This document shows, one piece after another, positions 34,959-42,831 of a DNA stretch of 64,000 bases (position 1 is its first letter; every line of letters begins with the position of its first letter). Source of the DNA: Flexilinea sp. (GTDB lineage: Bacteria > Chloroflexota > Anaerolineae > Anaerolineales > Anaerolineaceae); contig JAFRIR010000018.1 in the NCBI GenBank assembly GCA_017432685.1, forward strand, positions 1 to 64,000. The letters are read 5' to 3'. The translations under genes were made by a program, and so were the position numbers. The notes under the pieces were generated by a model. That model saw only the letters and a list, made by a program, of their open reading frames with translations, searched no databases and was not told where the DNA came from.

Positions 34959-35149
34959 GGGCACATCTAAAACTCCCGGGCGGGGGTATGGGGGCGGCAG
35001 TTATTGCCTGCTCCGTAAGGTACGGGCTGACGCCCGATTTGTATTCGGAGCAGGAGCTTCGCCCCACGGAAACCTCCCGAGGAGATTCAGAGAATAAATT
35101 CTCTGAATCTCCTCGGGACAGAGAAAAATTGATGATTTTAGAAGTTCTC
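34959..35149 (+). mobile_element. MITE copy 5 (191 bp)
   Basis: Full copy in plus orientation with TTAA at 34955-34958 and 35150-35153. Palindrome arms 35076-35095 and 35098-35117 are perfect. The right terminal bases GTTCTC diverge from the usual GTGCCC, so this copy may be decaying. Confidence 0.9.
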
Positions 35150-35164
35150 TTAAGATTATGACGA

Positions 35165-35193
35165 AAGCGTCCGTTTTTATCGGACTCTTTTCT
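35165..35193 (+). terminator. probable terminator of glyS
   Basis: AAAGCGTCCG and CGGACTCTTTT pair around TTTTTAT, followed by a T-rich stretch. It lies between MITE copy 5 and the start of the decarboxylase gene. Confidence 0.6.
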
Positions 35194-35205
35194 TTAAGGT
35201 TTTCT

Positions 35206-35949
35206 ATGGACATGGAATTGACAAACAGAATGTATCAGGTTTCGACGCTGCAGGCGCTGGCAATGGGCTACACCCGTTCCGTGATCACTGTGTCGGAGCT
35301 GCTCAAACATGGTGATACCGGGCTCGGAACCTTCACTGATGTCAACGGAGAGATGATCCTCCTTGACGGCCATTGTTATCAGGCGGACGTGAACGGATCC
35401 ATTTCAGAGATATCGGAGGGAACAGGAGTGCCCTTTGCCGCAGTGGCTTTTCAGGAACGGGAACGCCTTGTTACGCTTACAAACGGACTGGATATTGACG
35501 GACTGAAAGCCGAACTGAACGTCCGCATTGAGGAGAAATTCGGACTGAACAGCCTGCACATGGTCAGGGTCGACGGATATTTTGAAGAGATCCATGCACG
35601 CTCCGAGGTTCCCTACCGCTCTCAGCATGTTACGCTGAAGAACATTCTGGAAAAAACTCAAAAGGATTTCTGCTTCCGGGAGCTTCCCTGTACGCTGGTC
35701 TGTGTATATTTTCCGGATTATATGGACACGATCAACGCCCCGGGCTGGCACATTCATTTCATTTCAAAGGACCGGACGGTCGGCGGCCATGTTTTTCAGT
35801 TTCGGATGGTACACGGTGAAGCTTTGATCGACAAGATCCAGAACCTGGAAATTCAGATCCCGACAGAACCTGCCTTTGATACCTATTCTCTCAAAAACGC
35901 ATCCAACGATGAGATTCGTCAGGTGGAACAGGGGAATCGTGTTAGTTGA
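35206..35949 (+). CDS. budA: acetolactate decarboxylase
   Basis: A 247-residue Zn-dependent enzyme that converts acetolactate to acetoin, the step before 2,3-butanediol. Family hallmarks: TLQALAMGYTRSVITVSELL at the start, GDTGLGTF, GEMILLDGHCYQ, and the metal and active-site block GWHIHFISKDRTVGGHVF with its three His. Glu and Arg of the RSEVPYR loop are present. ATG 35206 follows taagg by six bases; ATG at 35158 is nine bases from MITE copy 5 and lacks a site. No acetolactate synthase is next to it. Confidence 0.93.
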   Translation: MDMELTNRMYQVSTLQALAMGYTRSVITVSELLKHGDTGLGTFTDVNGEMILLDGHCYQADVNGSISEISEGTGVPFAAVAFQERERLVTLTNGLDIDGLKAELNVRIEEKFGLNSLHMVRVDGYFEEIHARSEVPYRSQHVTLKNILEKTQKDFCFRELPCTLVCVYFPDYMDTINAPGWHIHFISKDRTVGGHVFQFRMVHGEALIDKIQNLEIQIPTEPAFDTYSLKNASNDEIRQVEQGNRVS

Positions 35950-36005
35950 TGGTTGGTAGTTGTTCATTCGCAGTTACCGATTTTCGGTTATCGGTTGCTT
36001 GCTGA
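35941..36005. repeat. heptamer array H6 (AGTTGNN/TCGGTTA)
   Basis: Eight to nine degraded 7-base units at the convergent end of the decarboxylase and membrane-protein genes; both reading frames end in it. Confidence 0.65.
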
Positions 36006-36600
36006 CAGCTGTGGTAAATTCTGCATTTTTCGGCAAGTGTACCAGGATGTGGTCCTTCACCAGGTCATAATCTTCCGCACGGACAAGAAGGGGACACTTG
36101 CCCCAGCGGGAAATGAGCCGGATCTCGTTCTCATCCGGGTAAAGCTCCGCACGTTTCACATCCGCAAAAGAATTTATTCCGGAGCCTCTCCCGGAGGGTT
36201 TTATCTGGACAAAATCATCATTCATCCTGTACCAGTAAGTTGAGGGGCCTCCCTCGATCAGCCTCACCAGTCCTGTGATGATCAGCCCACCGGCAAAGAA
36301 CACTGCATAGCCCAAAACAGCATAAAGCAGCCTGCGCTGCATCAGCAATGTCTGATAACGGGAAGGATCCTGTCGGATCATTTCAGGTGGAACTTTCGCC
36401 AGCAAAAACCCCAGCACCGCCCCACAGACAGCAAAAATCGCCCAAAATATGATCAAAAACCGGTACATCCTGCGGTCATGGACTTTATCAAGGGTATAAC
36501 GCCAGCGATAAAACCCGTCCCCGTCCTGCGTCACCTCAGGCCGATAGACGTTTTCATCATAAAACATCCGGTCGCTGAAAATAAGTTCAGGATCAGGCAT
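35974..36600 (-). CDS. membrane protein with two TM segments
   Basis: Not recognised. A 208-residue protein with a soluble head, two membrane segments (about residues 46-68 and 95-118) and a C-terminal soluble domain with YWYRMNDDFVQIKPSG and RLISRWGKCPLLVRAEDY, which looks like a PH-type or YcxB-like beta domain. ATG 36600 is supported by a strong aggagg site. That site lies inside a truncated methyltransferase reading frame that overlaps the start by eight bases. No functional partner is evident. Confidence 0.7.
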   Translation of the reverse strand: MPDPELIFSDRMFYDENVYRPEVTQDGDGFYRWRYTLDKVHDRRMYRFLIIFWAIFAVCGAVLGFLLAKVPPEMIRQDPSRYQTLLMQRRLLYAVLGYAVFFAGGLIITGLVRLIEGGPSTYWYRMNDDFVQIKPSGRGSGINSFADVKRAELYPDENEIRLISRWGKCPLLVRAEDYDLVKDHILVHLPKNAEFTTAVSKQPITENR

Positions 36601-36739
36601 CGTTCCTCCTGATTCCGGCAACCTGATACATCCGATCGTCACTGATGCATGCTGTAACATCAACATTCCGGACCATCCCGCTGTCCCAATCCGGGGCAAG
36701 GCGGTCAAAGAATCGGATCACTTCATCTGTGCTGAACAT
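36593..36739 (-). pseudogene. methyltransferase N-terminal fragment
   Basis: A 48-codon frame, ATG 36739 to TGA 36593, encoding M-F-S-T-D-E-V-I-R then FFDRLAPDWD and a short helix ending QVAGIRRNDA. This matches the beginning of class I SAM-dependent methyltransferases that read FFDRLAPxWD...AGIRxGDRVLDVACGTG, but it stops exactly where the SAM-binding GxGxG strand should begin. It is therefore a remnant. It could still be translated and couple to the next gene. Confidence 0.6.
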
Positions 36740-36753
36740 ACAGTAATTATAGC

Positions 36754-37896
36754 CTAATTAAAGAAGGTCTCCGTGTCGATTTTCTGGTATCCGCCGAAGC
36801 TGGAGGGAGCAGCAGCGATCTGTTCGGCAAGGTCCTGACCGAAGAACATTTGCGTCACTTCATTGGTCTTGGCTGTCATGTCGACATCGGCAAAACGATC
36901 CGGATAGACGGATTTCGCGATGAACCAGGTGTTGAGCAGCGCAATTTCATAGTTGGTATAATACGCGTTATAAGCCATTTCCAGATAGACATTCCCATTC
37001 TGCCAGGCTTTGGCCGTATCAAACATATCCGGTGACTCGGCAAACAGCGGTTTGATATTTTTCACGGCTGCGGCATCGATGATCATGATGTCCATATCCT
37101 CACCCAGAGCAACAAATTTTTCTTCCTCGATGGGCTGAATGGCATTGCTGTCCAGACCGGAAACCACATTTTTTACATTTGCCACGTTGAAAGAAATGTA
37201 ATTCTGAGAGGTCATCAGATGATTGGTGGTGCCCCAGTTACCGAGCCCGCAAATATAGACCGATGGTTTTTCCTCATCGGGAATGTCAGCAGTCCGCGCA
37301 CCAATCTCTGCCCGTTCGGATTCAATAAAATTAATGAGCGCTTCAGCTATTTCTTCCTTCTCAAAAATCACGCCCAGCATGCGCAGTGAAGCATAGAAGT
37401 TTTCATCAAAGACAGCTCCGGGACCGGATTTCAGGGTAATCACCGGGACTCCCAGCTGTTCCTGAAGAGCATCTTCTTTCTCCACATCTTCATACTCGGA
37501 AATCACGATGTCCGGCTCACAGGAGAGGATCTTTTCAGCCTCCGCAGCCTGCGCATTCGGGCCGCCCACACCGCAGGAAGGGAGAACCGTGAAACTGTCA
37601 CCGTAAGCGAGCATGTAAGGGCGGGCGACCGAATCGAACATCTTCGGACGCTCGGCAAGGGAGGTGTTGTCTATATCCTCCACACCGCTGAGCAGAGCCA
37701 TATCGCCGATATAACTGTACATCCGCAGGGCACCGGCGCCGATGCACACCACGCGCCGGTAAACCCCCGGCACAACGGTCACTTCCCGGCCGATCATATC
37801 CGTGATCGTGACCTCATCCGCTGCCTGAACAGTGAGCGCACACATCATGACCATGACAAGTGCAGCCAATAACGAAAATAACTTTTGATTTTTCAT
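36754..37896 (-). CDS. ABC transporter substrate-binding protein, FecB/BtuF type
   Basis: A 380-residue exported binding protein for a metal chelate (iron-siderophore, haem or corrinoid). The signal peptide covers about residues 1-25. The fold is TroA-like: two alpha/beta lobes joined by a long helix, with VTDMIGREVTV-type start (ITDMIGREVTVVPG), the EPDIVISEYE strand and RMLGVIFEKEE helix. No lipobox is seen. It follows the permease and ATPase genes on the same strand but is separated from them by R element 10. The true ligand cannot be deduced. Confidence 0.87.
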   Translation of the reverse strand: MKNQKLFSLLAALVMVMMCALTVQAADEVTITDMIGREVTVVPGVYRRVVCIGAGALRMYSYIGDMALLSGVEDIDNTSLAERPKMFDSVARPYMLAYGDSFTVLPSCGVGGPNAQAAEAEKILSCEPDIVISEYEDVEKEDALQEQLGVPVITLKSGPGAVFDENFYASLRMLGVIFEKEEIAEALINFIESERAEIGARTADIPDEEKPSVYICGLGNWGTTNHLMTSQNYISFNVANVKNVVSGLDSNAIQPIEEEKFVALGEDMDIMIIDAAAVKNIKPLFAESPDMFDTAKAWQNGNVYLEMAYNAYYTNYEIALLNTWFIAKSVYPDRFADVDMTAKTNEVTQMFFGQDLAEQIAAAPSSFGGYQKIDTETFFN

Positions 37897-37920
37897 GATT
37901 TATCCTCCAATAAATTTATA

Positions 37921-38020
37921 TATTCAGAATCTGGTGACGCATCACAGGATACAGCCCTGCTGTGCCGGCTGAGCGGCAGCATCAGATCAGTCTCCGTGTG
38001 CTCCGTTCTGAACAGGTACG
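37921..38020 (+). repeat. R element 10
   Basis: Full plus copy between the ATPase and binding-protein genes. The ATPase reading frame runs into it and ends at 37987, so the last dozen residues of that protein are encoded by the repeat. Confidence 0.88.
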
Positions 38021-38763
38021 ATTATTCTTGAACCATCCGCATCGATCATGCGCACGTCCGCGTCAAAGATCTCACGGATGACACTTTCCGTCACCATTTC
38101 CGGTCCGCCCGCATAACGGATCCGGCCCTCTTTCATAAAGAAAAAACGGTCTCCCAAAGCAAGCGCCTGATTTAAATCGTGCAGCGAGATCAGAATGCTG
38201 ATCATTTTTTCCGCCGCCAGCCGCCGGGCTTCTGAAAGGATCAGCTGTTCGTTCGCCAGGTCAAGGTTCCCGGTAGGTTCATCAAAGATCAGCACGCGAG
38301 GCTCCTGTGCCAGCGCCCGGGCAATCGCCACTTTCTGCTGCTCTCCTCCGGAAAGCTTTTCCACATTGCGGGATGCAAGATCATTGAGCCGCATATCATC
38401 CAGTATTTGTTCCACCGCAAACCTGTCATGCTTGCCGGGATTCAATCCAAAACGGGAGATACGCCCTGACAGTACCGTATCATAAACCGTCATCGCGCCA
38501 AACTGGATGCGCTGCGGCACATAAGCGGTGATTTCCGCCCGCTGTCTTCGGTTGAGCTTCAGTAGATCCGTTCCGTCAAATTTCAAAGTGCCGCTCTCCG
38601 GCTTATGGATGCCGATAATGGTCTTGAATAGAGTCGTCTTTCCGGAACCGTTTTTCCCAAGCACAATGCCGATCTCACCCGGGCGAAGCTCCAGATCAAC
38701 ACCGTCCAGCACCATCGGGGAGCGCCGGGAATAACGGAAATGCAAATTCTTGATATCCAGCAT
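37987..38763 (-). CDS. ABC transporter ATPase, FecE/BtuD type
   Basis: A 258-residue ATPase of an iron-chelate or corrinoid importer. Walker A GKNGSGKTT is near residue 34, Q-loop in YVPQRIQFG, signature KLSGGEQQKVA near 134, Walker B VLIFDEPTGNLD near 155, switch His in SLHDLNQAL. The C-terminus IIVPVQNGAHGD is encoded by R element 10 and has no family equivalent. ATG overlaps the permease stop, so the two are co-translated. Confidence 0.93.
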   Translation of the reverse strand: MLDIKNLHFRYSRRSPMVLDGVDLELRPGEIGIVLGKNGSGKTTLFKTIIGIHKPESGTLKFDGTDLLKLNRRQRAEITAYVPQRIQFGAMTVYDTVLSGRISRFGLNPGKHDRFAVEQILDDMRLNDLASRNVEKLSGGEQQKVAIARALAQEPRVLIFDEPTGNLDLANEQLILSEARRLAAEKMISILISLHDLNQALALGDRFFFMKEGRIRYAGGPEMVTESVIREIFDADVRMIDADGSRIIVPVQNGAHGD

Positions 38764-39827
38764 CAGATATGGCTCTCCTCTCGTGAAAAGATGATCCAGA
38801 GGAAAAAGGGAGCGCCGAGCAGGGAGGTGACAGCGCCAACCGGAAGAGCAGAGCCGTTTCCGAGGCAGCGGGAAAGCGTGTCGGCCAGCAGCAGGAGCAA
38901 ACTGCCGGACAAAGCCGATACCGGAATCGTCACCCGGTGATCCTGCCCGAGGAGGCGTTTGGTCACGTGCGGACAGATAATGCCGACAAACCCGATGATT
39001 CCAAGAAACGAGACACAGACTGCTGTAATGACAGAAGCCAGCAGCATGGAGATAAAACGCAGCAAGTCCACATTCACGCCCATGCTGAGGGCAGCCGCAT
39101 CCCCGCTCAGCAAAGCGTTATATTTCCAGCTCATCAGCGTGAAAAACACGGTTCCGATGATCACAACCACCGCCATAATGAGATCCGTACGATAGGTGGC
39201 ACGGCCCAGATCACCGAATGTCCAGATAACAGCTGCGGAAAGTCCCACGTCGGTCGCGTAAAACTGCAGCACCGTGGTGGCAGCTGTCCATACGGAACCG
39301 ATAGCGATCCCGGCCAGAACCACTGCCCCGGGTTGGAAGGAACGCAGACGGCACAGTCCCAAAATCAGCAGGATGGAAAAGGTCGAGAAGAGAAATGCCA
39401 TCAGGGAAGTCGCATAAGGGTTCGCACCAACGGTATAACTCGTCAGGTTATTGCCGGTGGAAAGGAAACCGCCGGCAAAAGCGATGATGGAAAGGTTTGC
39501 CCCGAACACCGCGGCATTGGAAACACCCAGCGTAGAGGGCGATGCCATGGAATTATTCAGACTGGTCTGCATGATGAGCCCGGAGAGAGAAAGTCCGGCT
39601 CCGGCAATGACGGCCGCCAGCAACCGCGGGATGCGGATGTTCCAGATGATGCGGATCTTTGCAGCGCTGCCCTTTTTCGCAAGCGCCGCGAAGCATTCCG
39701 TCAGGCTCATACGGGATGAACCGACAAAAAGACATAACAACGCCAGCAGAATCACCACTGCGGTCAAAATGATGATCACGGCAGTGTTTTTTTTTCGAAT
39801 TTTACCAATCGCAGACAAATTATTCAT
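38763..39827 (-). CDS. ABC transporter permease, FecCD type
   Basis: A 354-residue permease with about ten membrane segments, forming a homodimeric channel. Family signatures: RIPRLLAAVIAGAGLSLSG near residue 80, MASPSTLGVSNAAVFGAN, GIAIGSVWTA and, late in the chain, GFVGIICPHVTKRLLG. ATG 39827 (MNNLSAIGK) is chosen. An in-frame start at 39881 would add 18 residues encoded by R element 11, and another unrelated frame elsewhere begins with the same repeat-coded residues, so that extension is rejected. The ribosome site is weak. Confidence 0.9.
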   Translation of the reverse strand: MNNLSAIGKIRKKNTAVIIILTAVVILLALLCLFVGSSRMSLTECFAALAKKGSAAKIRIIWNIRIPRLLAAVIAGAGLSLSGLIMQTSLNNSMASPSTLGVSNAAVFGANLSIIAFAGGFLSTGNNLTSYTVGANPYATSLMAFLFSTFSILLILGLCRLRSFQPGAVVLAGIAIGSVWTAATTVLQFYATDVGLSAAVIWTFGDLGRATYRTDLIMAVVVIIGTVFFTLMSWKYNALLSGDAAALSMGVNVDLLRFISMLLASVITAVCVSFLGIIGFVGIICPHVTKRLLGQDHRVTIPVSALSGSLLLLLADTLSRCLGNGSALPVGAVTSLLGAPFFLWIIFSREESHI

Positions 39828-39852
39828 ATTATCAGTCTTAAAAAAATAAAGG

Positions 39853-39950
39853 TAACTGTTCAGAACCTGGCGACGCATCACGAGATACAGCCCTGCTGTG
39901 CGGGCTTCGCCGCAGCATCAGAGCAGTCTCCGTGTGCTCCGTACTGAAAC
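39853..39950 (+). repeat. R element 11
   Basis: Full plus copy directly upstream of the FecCD-type permease gene, between it and a hairpin with a T tract on the minus strand. Confidence 0.88.
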
Positions 39951-39951
39951 A

Positions 39952-40070
39952 AATAAAAACACACAACACTTTTCTTCTGAAAAGCCTGTGTGCCTTCATC
40001 GTACACAATAATTATTTTGGTTTAGAGAAACACTTCGGTGTCTGCTTCCGGCTTCCTGCCGGAAAATATG
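39952..40070 (-). promoter_or_regulatory. structured leader upstream of the FecBCD-type operon
   Basis: Read on the minus strand: a TCCGGC-AGGAA-GCCGGA hairpin (about 40050-40066), a GACAC-CGAA-GTGTT hairpin (about 40029-40042), the palindrome AATAATTATT (about 40007-40016), then CACACAGGCTTTTC pairing with GAAAAGTGTTGTGTG and followed by TTTTTATTT (about 39952-39995). The last reads as an intrinsic terminator before the first gene of the operon, so attenuation is possible. No known riboswitch core is recognised. Confidence 0.4.
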
Positions 40071-40157
40071 ATATTATTTTACCTGAAAACTCCTGACCGT
40101 CAATGAATTATGACGCCGGAGCGCTCAAAAGTTGTTTATACTTATTACAAATCAAAC

Positions 40158-40248
40158 ACAGAGCACACGGAGACTGTTCTGCTGATGCAGCGAAGCCTGC
40201 ACAGCAGGACTGTATCCCGTGTGCGTTACCAGGTTCGGAACAGTTACT
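40158..40248 (-). repeat. R element 12
   Basis: Full minus copy upstream of the polytopic membrane protein, with ends gagcacacggag and ggttcggaacagttac. Confidence 0.87.
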
Positions 40249-40270
40249 ATTCCAAAAATCAGGGCATTTG

Positions 40271-41713
40271 ATGACAGTGAAAGAAAAAATCAAGGAAGCA
40301 AAAAACAAAGCGAACACCTCCCGGTGCGTTTACAGGCTGCTTGTTTTTGCTGTCATTTTCATCTCCGCTTTCCTTTATGCCGCCCATGCAAACGTCACTG
40401 AACTTTATTTTGATTCCAAATATTACTGGACACTTTCCAACGTCATTTATGAGAACGGATTGAATCCGATTTATATGCTGCGATTTCCCGAATCGGTTCG
40501 CGGATATTTTTTCCCGGTCCTGCTCGGGTATTTCCGCCTGCTTTTTGGCGGAATCACAGGATGGCGTGTTCTGGCCTCCCTGTCCATGGCACTTTGTTTT
40601 TCTCTCTCACTGCCCTGTGCGATCCGGGGCAGAGGAATCCGTTCAAGGAAAGAATCGATCCGGACGCTTTTAGCTTATGCAGTCTATATGTGGATCTGGG
40701 GTGATTTGATGCAGTATCCGCTTTCGGATTTCATCGCCTGTTTCCTGCTGATTTCCGCCATAGCCCTTCTGCGAACAACAAACCCGGGACAGAAAACCGG
40801 GCTGAAGATCCACACCGGCCTTATCGCCGGTGCACTGCTTTATGCGGCATACAACACCCGAACCACCTATCTTTACAGCATCTTCATTGTGTTGATCGCA
40901 TTTATCCTGATCAACCGCAAAAGGGCACGGACCATTCTCATCACCGGTCTCAGCGTTCTTGCCGGGATGGCGATCCTTTCCCTGCCGCAATGCTACATCA
41001 ACAATCACAACACGGGAATTATTTCTCCATTCGTGAATTATGATCTGGTAGACAATGAGGTTTTCAAGGGGCTGACCACGGCCCGGTACGAAACCTATGT
41101 CGGCGATTCTGAGATATACCCCCGTTCAGCGCTGCTCTTTGATGATCTGACCGGATGGCAGATCATTCAGCGGGAAAACATCAGCGGGGAAAATTTCAAA
41201 TTATCTCAAATTTTCGATTTGTTTCTGAAATACCCGCTGGACATGACCGGCATCTATTTCCGCCATCTGCTCTCACTGCTGACACCGGTCTACCGGCAGG
41301 TGTATGTGAGAGATATCTACGATTTTTCCGTCCTTACCATTCTCATTTCGATCATTCTGTGGCTCACCGCTGGATTCAACATATTCATCCGGATCAGGGA
41401 ACAAGGCCTCAGTCTGAACGCATTATGGATCCTGGCAGTCTGCCTCCCCGGGCTGCTGCAAATCTTTGACGAACCGGAGCTGCGCTTTTTCCTGCCGGCC
41501 TACCTGCTGTGCTATTACGAGGTATTCGCGGGAATCGACTGGAAACGATACTTCCGGATTCTCAAAGCGAACTGGCCGCAGGCGCTGATCCTCTCGCTCG
41601 CTATCATTGTTTTCTGGATCTCACAAACCGGCGGCATTCTCGCGGCAAAAAGGAACGGCGCACTGCTGTTCAGCGACCAAACTGCCAGCACGCTCTGTCT
41701 CTTCTCTAAATAA
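40271..41713 (+). CDS. polytopic membrane protein, GT-C glycosyltransferase-like
   Basis: A 480-residue protein with about eleven membrane segments. The first extracytoplasmic loop carries LYFDSKYYW, an acidic residue in the place where GT-C enzymes (mannosyltransferases using polyprenyl-phosphate sugars) hold their catalytic Asp. No further signature is clear, so the enzyme call is a possibility rather than a conclusion. ATG 40271 follows AGGG by about six bases; an upstream in-frame start would run through R element 12 and is rejected. The gene stands alone. Confidence 0.65.
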   Translation: MTVKEKIKEAKNKANTSRCVYRLLVFAVIFISAFLYAAHANVTELYFDSKYYWTLSNVIYENGLNPIYMLRFPESVRGYFFPVLLGYFRLLFGGITGWRVLASLSMALCFSLSLPCAIRGRGIRSRKESIRTLLAYAVYMWIWGDLMQYPLSDFIACFLLISAIALLRTTNPGQKTGLKIHTGLIAGALLYAAYNTRTTYLYSIFIVLIAFILINRKRARTILITGLSVLAGMAILSLPQCYINNHNTGIISPFVNYDLVDNEVFKGLTTARYETYVGDSEIYPRSALLFDDLTGWQIIQRENISGENFKLSQIFDLFLKYPLDMTGIYFRHLLSLLTPVYRQVYVRDIYDFSVLTILISIILWLTAGFNIFIRIREQGLSLNALWILAVCLPGLLQIFDEPELRFFLPAYLLCYYEVFAGIDWKRYFRILKANWPQALILSLAIIVFWISQTGGILAAKRNGALLFSDQTASTLCLFSK

Positions 41714-41864
41714 TACTGCCCCACAGCCGGCACTTTTGAATAACCATAGAACTGTCATTATTTTGCCGTCAGCGGCTGATTATGAGAGGATTCTGTGAGA
41801 GTTGAATGTTATTATTTTCAACCATAATGTTCATTATGCCGAGAAATAAAGGAAGGGAACGGAA

Positions 41865-42676
41865 TTGTTCGGATACTACACTGAAATTCTCATATTATGC
41901 TGGATCTCACTGGGTGTGCTGTGTATTCTTGTCTATGAGAATAACCGCATTTCAGCGGAAAATAAACGCTATTTGTACCTGACCTATGTACTGATCGCGG
42001 TTTCGGCATTTGCGGAGTGGTGTGGTGTTTATCTGAACGGCCGAATGGATGTGCCGGGATGGTTACTGGTCCTTGCCAAGTGTGCGGACTACATCCTGAC
42101 GCCTGCTGCCGGCGGTGTATTAGTCATGCAAATGCACCTCCATAACCGCTGGCAAAAAGCGATCAACACGGTTATGATCGCAAACGCGATTTTTCAGCTC
42201 ATCGCCGTTCCCAATGGGTGGACGATTTCCATCGACCAACAGAACCATTACACACGGGGACCGTTGTATCCCGTCTACATCGGCATATGACCGCTTATAT
42301 GATCGACATCAATGATTTCAAGGAAATCAATGACATCTATGGACATTTGGCGGGAGATGACATACTTCATGAAACCGGGAAACGTTTGAAGGAAATGTTC
42401 CCCGGCAGCCGCTGCTATCGGTATGGAGGCGATGAATTTCTCGTATTGGACACAAATGATGATGCTTATGAGAAAGAGACATTTGTTTTTCCCCACTCCT
42501 CCATTCCGGGCAGGGATGTCCTGCTGTGCATCGGCCGGGCGAAAGGGGATCCGGCTGATGCTGCTCAGCTGTTCCAGCTGATCAAGGACGCGGATGCCGA
42601 TATGTATGAAGTCAAGCGGAAAACGCATTCTCCTGAATTCGGAGGGCATGACCGCCGCCGGAGAAACTTGAAATAA
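41865..42676 (+). pseudogene. diguanylate cyclase broken by internal deletion
   Basis: Two frames make up one damaged gene. 41865-42290 (TTG start after ggaaggg) encodes 141 residues with four membrane segments, like the sensor half of a membrane GGDEF protein. The second frame, ATG 42287 to 42676, overlaps it as ATGA and encodes the GGDEF half: MIDINDFKEINDIYGHLAGDD, RYGGDEFLV and DADADMYEVKRK. The start of the GGDEF domain (the D-x-L-T-G-L-x-N-R region) and the last membrane segments are missing at the junction. GGDEF itself is intact, but without the first part it should not make c-di-GMP. Confidence 0.75.
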
Positions 42677-42683
42677 CTATTGA

Positions 42684-42812
42684 AGTTTGACAGAAGTATA
42701 ATTGAAGTATAATAGAAGTAATCATTGAAGTTACATAGAAGTTAATATTGAAGTATAATAGAATCAATCATTGAAGTTACATAGAAGTAATTTCAGAAGT
42801 ACAAAGAAGAAT
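42684..42812. repeat. GAAGT iteron-like direct repeats, period 11-12
   Basis: About eleven GAAGT or GAATC cores, mostly TTGAAGT or TAGAAGT, spaced 11 or 12 bases apart, ending 20 bases before the AlbA-type gene. The spacing is about one helical turn, so all cores face the same side of the DNA. A larger 46-bp period is also visible (ATTGAAGTTACATAGAAGT occurs twice). Confidence 0.75.
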
Positions 42813-42831
42813 CGTAAGACAGAGGAACTTC

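Noticed and set aside
33559-35067. Open frame of about 500 codons on the strand opposite glyS
   Set aside because: It is a codon-bias shadow of glyS, has no ribosome site or recognisable domain, and runs through MITE copy 5.
40103-40270. N-terminal extension of the polytopic membrane protein
   Set aside because: This stretch is R element 12 read in one frame; the signal and first membrane segment begin after ATG 40271.
42684-42812. CRISPR array or plasmid origin iterons
   Set aside because: Units are too short and closely spaced for CRISPR, no cas gene is present, and no replication initiator gene or DnaA-box cluster lies nearby.
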